Shown: positions 60,023-64,000 of the stretch, one piece after another
Layout: the number at the start of each line of letters is the position of its first letter
How positions within the stretch are numbered: the first letter of the stretch is position 1
NCBI RefSeq assembly: GCF_022399565.1
Contig: NZ_JAJTUT010000001.1
Coordinates: 62,001-126,000 of the forward strand
DNA: 64,000 bases
Origin: Flavobacterium algicola
GTDB lineage: Bacteria; Bacteroidota; Bacteroidia; Flavobacteriales; Flavobacteriaceae
Direction of reading: 5' to 3'
The notes under the pieces: model-generated
The model's database searches: none
Told to the model about the DNA's origin: nothing
Seen by the model: the letters and a program-made list of their open reading frames with translations, nothing else
Program-made: the position numbers and the translations under genes

Positions 60023-60922
60023 TTATAATTTTTGAATTAATTCTAAAGCAGAATCAAAAACAGTTATTTTGCTAGACAGCGTATTTTTATCTAAACTATT
60101 TGCTAATCTTCCTAACAACCAAATTTCTGATTCATCATCTAAAAGTTGCTCTGTCATCTTTGCTACATACTCATCAATATCATCTAAAACGGGTTGTACC
60201 GTAAAATAACAAACAAAAATTATATTTGAGAAATGTTTTTTTAAATCTTTCAAATTTTCAATTGGCAAACTTTCACCCAAATAAACAACTTGATAACCTT
60301 GATTGGCAATCTCATAGTTAAGATACAACAGACCTAAATCATGAATTTCGTTCAATGGTAAAGATAACACAAACGTTTTATCAAATTGTGTTCTTTCTTT
60401 CAACTGAGCGTTATGAATGTTCAGAATTATTTTTTGTCTAATTAAATGACAAACAAAGTGCTCGTGCGCTGGAGAAATTGTATCTGTCTGCCATAAATGA
60501 CCAATCTCCTCCATGAACGGTATAAAGACTTCGACAAATATTTGTCTAAAAGTTTTCTCTTGTGTTAACCAATCGTACGTTTTCACAAAAAGCTGGTAAT
60601 CAAAATTCATCATAGCTATTTTGAATGTATTAATAGCATGATTTTTAGCGTTTTTTTCTGAGACGATTGTACGCACCATCGATGTAATTTCATCTTCAGC
60701 GTAGGTTGAAATCTTCGAGATTTTGTACCCATACTGATGTAAGAAATTAATATTTAAAAGTTTTTGCAAACTTTTTAAATCATATATACGAATATTGGTA
60801 TCGGTACGAAGCGGTTGAAACACCTCATATCTTTTTTCCCATATACGGATGGTATGTGCTTTGACACCTGAAAGATTTTCAAGGTCCTTTATACTGAAAG
60901 TGGTATTTACTTTGTTTAACAT
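60023..60922 (-). CDS. MerR-type regulator with cobalamin-binding-like domain (CarH/LitR family)
   Basis: Predicted light-dependent repressor of the carotenoid genes, 299 residues. MerR helix-turn-helix (8-75, 'FSIKDLENLSGVKAHTIRIWEKRYEVFQPLRTDTNIRIYD'), helical bundle (about 85-175) with the CarH motif W-x9-EH (Trp144, Glu154, His155), and a Rossmann-like B12 domain (about 180-299) with E-x-H-x-x-G (Glu192, His194, Gly197). These motifs hold adenosylcobalamin in CarH. The residue after Trp144 is Gln, where Thermus CarH has His132, which ligates cobalt after illumination, so the light chemistry may differ. It begins the operon; its start codon lies in an inverted repeat. Confidence 0.9.
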   Translation of the reverse strand: MLNKVNTTFSIKDLENLSGVKAHTIRIWEKRYEVFQPLRTDTNIRIYDLKSLQKLLNINFLHQYGYKISKISTYAEDEITSMVRTIVSEKNAKNHAINTFKIAMMNFDYQLFVKTYDWLTQEKTFRQIFVEVFIPFMEEIGHLWQTDTISPAHEHFVCHLIRQKIILNIHNAQLKERTQFDKTFVLSLPLNEIHDLGLLYLNYEIANQGYQVVYLGESLPIENLKDLKKHFSNIIFVCYFTVQPVLDDIDEYVAKMTEQLLDDESEIWLLGRLANSLDKNTLSSKITVFDSALELIQKL

Positions 60923-60945
60923 ATTTGCTTAAATGTTAAACAAAG
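60910..60945. promoter_or_regulatory. inverted-repeat operator over the carH-crt start
   Basis: CTTTGTTTAACAT (60910-60922) and ATGTTAAACAAAG (60933-60945) form a perfect 13-bp inverted repeat with a 10-base spacer. It covers the ATG of the regulator and most of the -7 box, so binding of the encoded MerR protein would block transcription (inference). Confidence 0.8.
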
Positions 60946-60972
60946 ATAGTTTTTTATCGCATACAAAACAAA
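60941..60972 (-). promoter_or_regulatory. promoter of the carH-crt operon
   Basis: On the minus strand TTTG (60972-60969), a 20-base spacer and TATCTTTG (60948-60941) match the Bacteroidetes consensus. The start of transcription would lie inside the inverted repeat, giving a leader of only about ten to fifteen bases. Confidence 0.75.
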
Positions 60973-61093
60973 AAAGTATTTTTTTTGTTGCCAGGTATAG
61001 CCTTATAAGGATTTAAAAGAGACCTAACAAAATCGTAAGTTGCTGAGTTATTACCTTTGTTGCAAAAGAATAAAGAAAAATGCAACTGTAATC

Positions 61094-62056
61094 TTAACCC
61101 AGTTGGGCAGGGACAAATTCATTTAGCTTATCTAAGTCTAGTATTGTTTTGGAATGATCGAAATTTCTAGTGTACATTGGTATAAATTTCGCTCCATACA
61201 CAATCTCTTCAAAAACGTAAGAGGTTCTCGCAGCTACGGTGCTACTAAACATATCATCGAATGTTTTGACATAAACAATAATTTCACCATGAATTGTTTT
61301 AAAATCACTTTTACTTAATTGATACAAGGGGCTTTGTTCGTTAATAGGATGAACCAAGGTCCAGCTTAAATTAAGCGAACTAACCTTTTGCATTTCTAAA
61401 TCTAGAGTATAGAATTTATTAATCATCTCTCCATTCTCTTCTATACTCATACCTAAAGTCATCTTGGCTTCAGCATCTGTAAAGTTGGTATTCTTAAAAG
61501 GTACCATTCTTATCATTAAACCAGATATGCCCTCATATGGAGCGATTACTGCGTTGTGAGAAAACTTTAAAAAAGCGGTTGGTTTACTGAAGCGCCCAAA
61601 GAATAAACCCGTGGCTATAGCAAAACTTAGCAAACCTATAAGCGCTTCTGCAGCAGATAGTGCACTAGTCAAAAATCCTTTTGGACTAATATGCCCATAT
61701 CCCACCGTAGTAAATGTTTGTGCGCTAAAGAAATATGCTTTACCAAATTTCCCCCAATCAGAATCGGAAGCTGCAATACCGTCAAGATACTCTATACCGA
61801 TGGCAAAATAAATTATTGCAAAGAGCAGATTGATAACTACATAGAAAGCCAAAACAATCCCAATAAATTTCCACATAGGCATCTCAATCAAAGTATGATA
61901 CCAGCTAATGCGGTTTAAAATATTCATACCTCTTTTCTCGATATTGGCTACTCCATTTTTATTAACAAAACGACCACCATAACTACTTGAATTAGTTCCG
62001 AAACCAGTACTACGATCTGTTTTCGCTGTTAAATTAATTCCCTCAAATAGCGCCAT
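61094..62056 (-). CDS. inward-rectifier-type potassium channel (KirBac)
   Basis: Two-helix potassium channel of 320 residues. Outer helix 'MPMWKFIGIVLAFYVVINLLFAIIYFAIG' (about 55-85), pore helix and selectivity filter 'FFSAQTFTTVGYGHISPKG' (TVGYG), inner helix 'ALSAAEALIGLLSFAIATGLFFGRFSKP', then the immunoglobulin-like cytoplasmic Kir domain ('LKFSHNAVIAPYEGISGLMIRMVPFKNTNFTDAEAKM', 'WTLVHPINEQSPLYQLSKSDF'). The usual slide helix precedes helix 1. It is a single gene. Its physiological role in Flavobacteria is unstudied as far as I know; membrane-potential or K+ control is the family function. Confidence 0.94.
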   Translation of the reverse strand: MALFEGINLTAKTDRSTGFGTNSSSYGGRFVNKNGVANIEKRGMNILNRISWYHTLIEMPMWKFIGIVLAFYVVINLLFAIIYFAIGIEYLDGIAASDSDWGKFGKAYFFSAQTFTTVGYGHISPKGFLTSALSAAEALIGLLSFAIATGLFFGRFSKPTAFLKFSHNAVIAPYEGISGLMIRMVPFKNTNFTDAEAKMTLGMSIEENGEMINKFYTLDLEMQKVSSLNLSWTLVHPINEQSPLYQLSKSDFKTIHGEIIVYVKTFDDMFSSTVAARTSYVFEEIVYGAKFIPMYTRNFDHSKTILDLDKLNEFVPAQLG

Positions 62057-62425
62057 AATCGTTTTAGTTTGCTGTAAAAATAGTTAAAATAGCGATAAGA
62101 AGTAGAAGCGCTTGCAATATGGTGAGAAGCTAAATTTAAGTTACATAACATCAAACCTTTTCGAAAACTAAAAAAACGAGCTGAAAACAACCCTAAAACA
62201 AGTGATTTTCAATATCTTTACCTATCTACCTATTAAATACTGTTTAACATATAAAGTGTAGATTTAAGCAAATCGAGGATTTAAGAGTATACTAATTAAT
62301 ACACAGTCGCCTTGGCTTTGATCCCTAAACAAGTGTTGCTTTTAAATAGTACTTCTAGTTTTAAAATTGCAGTGCAGTATTAAAATAGTTTATAATCGAA
62401 ATTTTTTACATACTAAATTACAATT
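62057..62425. promoter_or_regulatory. divergent intergenic region with carH-operator-like words
   Basis: About 370 bases. TGTTTAACAT (62241-62250) repeats ten bases of the carH operator half-site, and ATTTAAGCAAAT (62262-62273) is identical to twelve bases that bridge that operator's spacer. They stand in the same order and close together here, so a second binding site of the same regulator is possible. No clear promoter boxes for either flanking gene. Confidence 0.4.
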
Positions 62426-63067
62426 ATGGAAAAAATCAAAATTGCCATTCCGATAGATTCAATATTACTCAAAGGAAAGTTAGTTATTCCTAAAAATGCA
62501 ACAGGCATTGTCGTCTTTTGCAACGGATGCAGCTCCACTAAACTAAGTACAAGAAATAAAATTCTATCAGAATTAATTCAGAAAGATCGTATTGGAACAT
62601 TGGTTTTTAATTTACTAACGGAAGAGGAAGAAAAAAGGTGCGAAAATAAATTTGACATTGATTTATTGGTAAGTCGTTTAATAGCAACCACAGAATGGCT
62701 GATCCAAAATAAGTCTACCAATCAGTTGCCTATAGGCTACTTAGGATCAAATATGGGAGCAGCAGCTGCAATGAGAGCGGCGGCATACTTTGGAAAAACA
62801 ATAAAAGCAGTAGTATCAAGAAGCGGAAGACCTGATATGGCAGTCGATAGCTTGTCGCAGGTCACTAGTCCAACTTTACTAATTGTAGACGGAATTGATA
62901 TACCTATTATCGATCTTAATAAAATGGCCTTTGACGAACTGCAGTCAGAAAAGGAAATGAAGATAATTCCGAAAATACCGACTACTATTAATGAATCCAA
63001 AAAATTACACGAAGGCGCGGAAGCAGCAATATCGTGGTTTCAAAATTATTTTACATTAAAAGAATAA
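62426..63067 (+). CDS. alpha/beta-hydrolase fold protein, catalytic residues apparently lost
   Basis: A 213-residue cytoplasmic protein resembling dienelactone-hydrolase-type enzymes ('IVVFCNGCSST', 'IGTLVFNLLTEEEE', 'LPIGYLGSNMGAAAAMRAAAYFGKTIKAVVSRSGRPDMA', 'SPTLLIVDGIDIPIIDLNKMAFDELQ'). In relatives the nucleophile elbow reads G-A-S-T-G; here it is G107-S-N109-M-G111, with Asn in the nucleophile position. The usual catalytic 'THLFEE' near the C-terminus is 'TTINES', with Thr187 in the His position. Asp158 is kept. It is probably a non-catalytic binding protein, unless neighbouring Ser108 or His195 take over. It is a single gene. Confidence 0.85.
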   Translation: MEKIKIAIPIDSILLKGKLVIPKNATGIVVFCNGCSSTKLSTRNKILSELIQKDRIGTLVFNLLTEEEEKRCENKFDIDLLVSRLIATTEWLIQNKSTNQLPIGYLGSNMGAAAAMRAAAYFGKTIKAVVSRSGRPDMAVDSLSQVTSPTLLIVDGIDIPIIDLNKMAFDELQSEKEMKIIPKIPTTINESKKLHEGAEAAISWFQNYFTLKE

Positions 63068-63112
63068 TACCATCCTTCGATAATCAAAATTGGAACACCA
63101 TTAAATTTTTAG

Positions 63113-63159
63113 AAAAAAATGCCAATCAAATGCATGTATAAGTCTGCATTTAACTGGCA
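63113..63159 (-). terminator. terminator of the di-heme oxidoreductase gene
   Basis: Nested stems TGCCA/TGGCA (63120-63124 with 63155-63159) and AAATGCA/TGCATTT (63128-63134 with 63145-63151) are separated by a 3x3 internal loop. Seven U follow on the minus strand. Confidence 0.8.
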
Positions 63160-63175
63160 AAAGAATGTTAGATAT

Positions 63176-64000
63176 TTATAATGAATTGATAAATGTCAAA
63201 AGAGCTTGACGTTCGGTTTTTGATAATTGCTTAAATTGTGATTTGGCATAGTCAGCTTCACCTCCATGCCATAAAATAGCTTCTTCTACGTTTTTCGCTC
63301 TTCCATCATGCATTAAAAAGGTATGCCCATTTACTGTATTAATTAAGCCAATTCCCCATAACGGTTGTGTTCTCCACTCTTTACCTGTGGCTAAAAAATC
63401 TGGAGTATTGTCTGCCAAAGCGTCTCCCATGTCGTGTAGCAACATATCAGTGTAAGGCCTAATTATTTGATTGCGCAACGCAGTAATTCCATACGTACTA
63501 CCTGTCGTTATTTTGGGAATATGACAACTTGCACAGCCGATTGTTTCGAAAGTTTTCTTACCCGATAAAACTGTCGCATCTGTATAATTTCTTCTAGCAG
63601 GAACAGCCAATGTACTTGCATACAATACGACCTTATCAAAATTACTAGTTGTAATCTCTGGTTCGCCACCATTTGGTATTGCACTACCATTTACAGATGC
63701 TGGAATATTTTCGTTAGGAAACAGTGAAGTAGTAATACCCATATCTCCAGAAAATGCTGCTGCTACTTGCTGACCAATATTTGGTTGATTGGCTTTCCAT
63801 CCAAAACGACCCATTTTTGTCGAATTGGAAGCTACATCGTAAACATAGTTTGCTTTACCTGAAACTCCATTCTTATTGTTTTGGCTTATGAAAGCTAAAA
63901 TTGTAGCCTCTGGAATCGCTTCCAGCAGTCCTAAACCAATTACCTGATTTGCAATTCTAGGAGACACTTGCACATTGGATGCCAAAGCACCAAAACCTAA
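63176..64000 (-). CDS. di-heme oxidoreductase family protein (DUF1111), 5' end outside the window
   Basis: Partial gene: the frame is open to base 64000, so the N-terminus is missing and only the last 274 or so residues are seen. 'VSPRIANQVIGLGLLEAIPEATILAFI', 'GRFGWKANQPNIGQQVAAAFSGDMGITTSLFPNE', the heme-binding CASCH in 'KTFETIGCASCHIPKI', 'RPYTDMLLHDMGDALAD', 'EWRTQPLWGIGL' and 'FLMHDGRAKNVEEAILWHGGEA' are typical of DUF1111 periplasmic cytochromes. The first CxxCH is expected in the missing part. In other Bacteroidota such genes stand next to imelysin-like iron-regulated lipoproteins; here only the 3' side is visible. Confidence 0.93.
   Translation of the reverse strand, partial: LGFGALASNVQVSPRIANQVIGLGLLEAIPEATILAFISQNNKNGVSGKANYVYDVASNSTKMGRFGWKANQPNIGQQVAAAFSGDMGITTSLFPNENIPASVNGSAIPNGGEPEITTSNFDKVVLYASTLAVPARRNYTDATVLSGKKTFETIGCASCHIPKITTGSTYGITALRNQIIRPYTDMLLHDMGDALADNTPDFLATGKEWRTQPLWGIGLINTVNGHTFLMHDGRAKNVEEAILWHGGEADYAKSQFKQLSKTERQALLTFINSL

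Noticed and set aside
60023..60058. crtI start at the TTG at 60022
   Set aside because: The extra 12 residues are not typical of CrtI and the ATG at 59986 immediately precedes the nucleotide-binding motif.
1..64000. CRISPR arrays, tRNA or rRNA genes, insertion sequences, phage or defence systems
   Set aside because: I looked in every gene-free stretch and found no regularly spaced repeats, cloverleaf sequences, transposase or integrase genes, or restriction/toxin-type genes.

Overview
The window is low-GC chromosomal DNA of a member of Bacteroidota, most likely Flavobacterium or a close relative in the Flavobacteriaceae. This rests on a SusC/SusD outer-membrane pair, promoters of the Bacteroidetes type (TTTG, 19-22 bases, then TAnnTTTG) in place of -35/-10 boxes, A-rich translation starts without clear Shine-Dalgarno sequences, a zeaxanthin-type carotenoid operon, and protein sequences that read as flavobacterial throughout. 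There is no rRNA, tRNA, CRISPR array, transposase or prophage. Gene density is high, and the right edge cuts a di-heme oxidoreductase gene.

Layout: (1) 1-4156, an orphan hypothetical gene, a DUF389 membrane protein overlapping nhaA, and yaaA. (2) 4179-13854, a xylose catabolic block on the minus strand: susC-susD, a terminator, then xylB-xylA and a xylose/H+ symporter. gapN follows at 14410. (3) 16061-24889, a sulfur/persulfide and respiration island: rhodanese, Crp/Fnr regulator, TauE/SafE permease, cytochrome bd oxidase (cydAB), a persulfide-dioxygenase-like MBL-rhodanese protein, DUF202, a TPMT-type methyltransferase, a small membrane protein and thioredoxin. (4) 24985-32409, a very large multi-PAS hybrid histidine kinase, a marR-nitroreductase-yceI operon with two palindromic operators laid over its promoter, and a second yceI. 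(5) 32509-42828, a complete trp operon (trpE G D C F B A) behind a transcription attenuator whose leader peptide has three consecutive Trp codons. Four genes not known to belong to the pathway sit inside it: a cytochrome c lipoprotein, a methyltransferase-like protein, an NhaP-type antiporter and a gamma-glutamylcyclotransferase-like protein. (6) 43080-53080, a sensor kinase/response regulator pair, gltBD and sucC. (7) 54039-60972, a light-response region: an operon of SRPBCC protein, photolyase and TIGR01777 epimerase, and an operon of a CarH/LitR-like MerR regulator with crtI, crtB and crtZ. (8) 61094-64000, a KirBac-type potassium channel, an alpha/beta-hydrolase fold protein that appears to have lost its catalytic residues, and the partial DUF1111 gene.

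The most unusual structure is a roughly 100-120 bp intergenic element present in three copies (after cydB, after trpB, downstream of crtZ). Each copy has the same orientation relative to the gene before it. Each is closed by a GCGTG/CACGC-type stem and carries internal hairpins at equivalent positions whose sequences differ while pairing is kept. That pattern suggests a structured RNA or a palindromic mobile repeat.

The regulatory DNA is unusually readable here: the trp leader with a computed antiterminator, the paired MarR operators covering the -33 and -7 boxes, and a 13-bp inverted repeat covering the carH promoter and start codon. Function assignments come from motif reading and family knowledge only; no database search was run.
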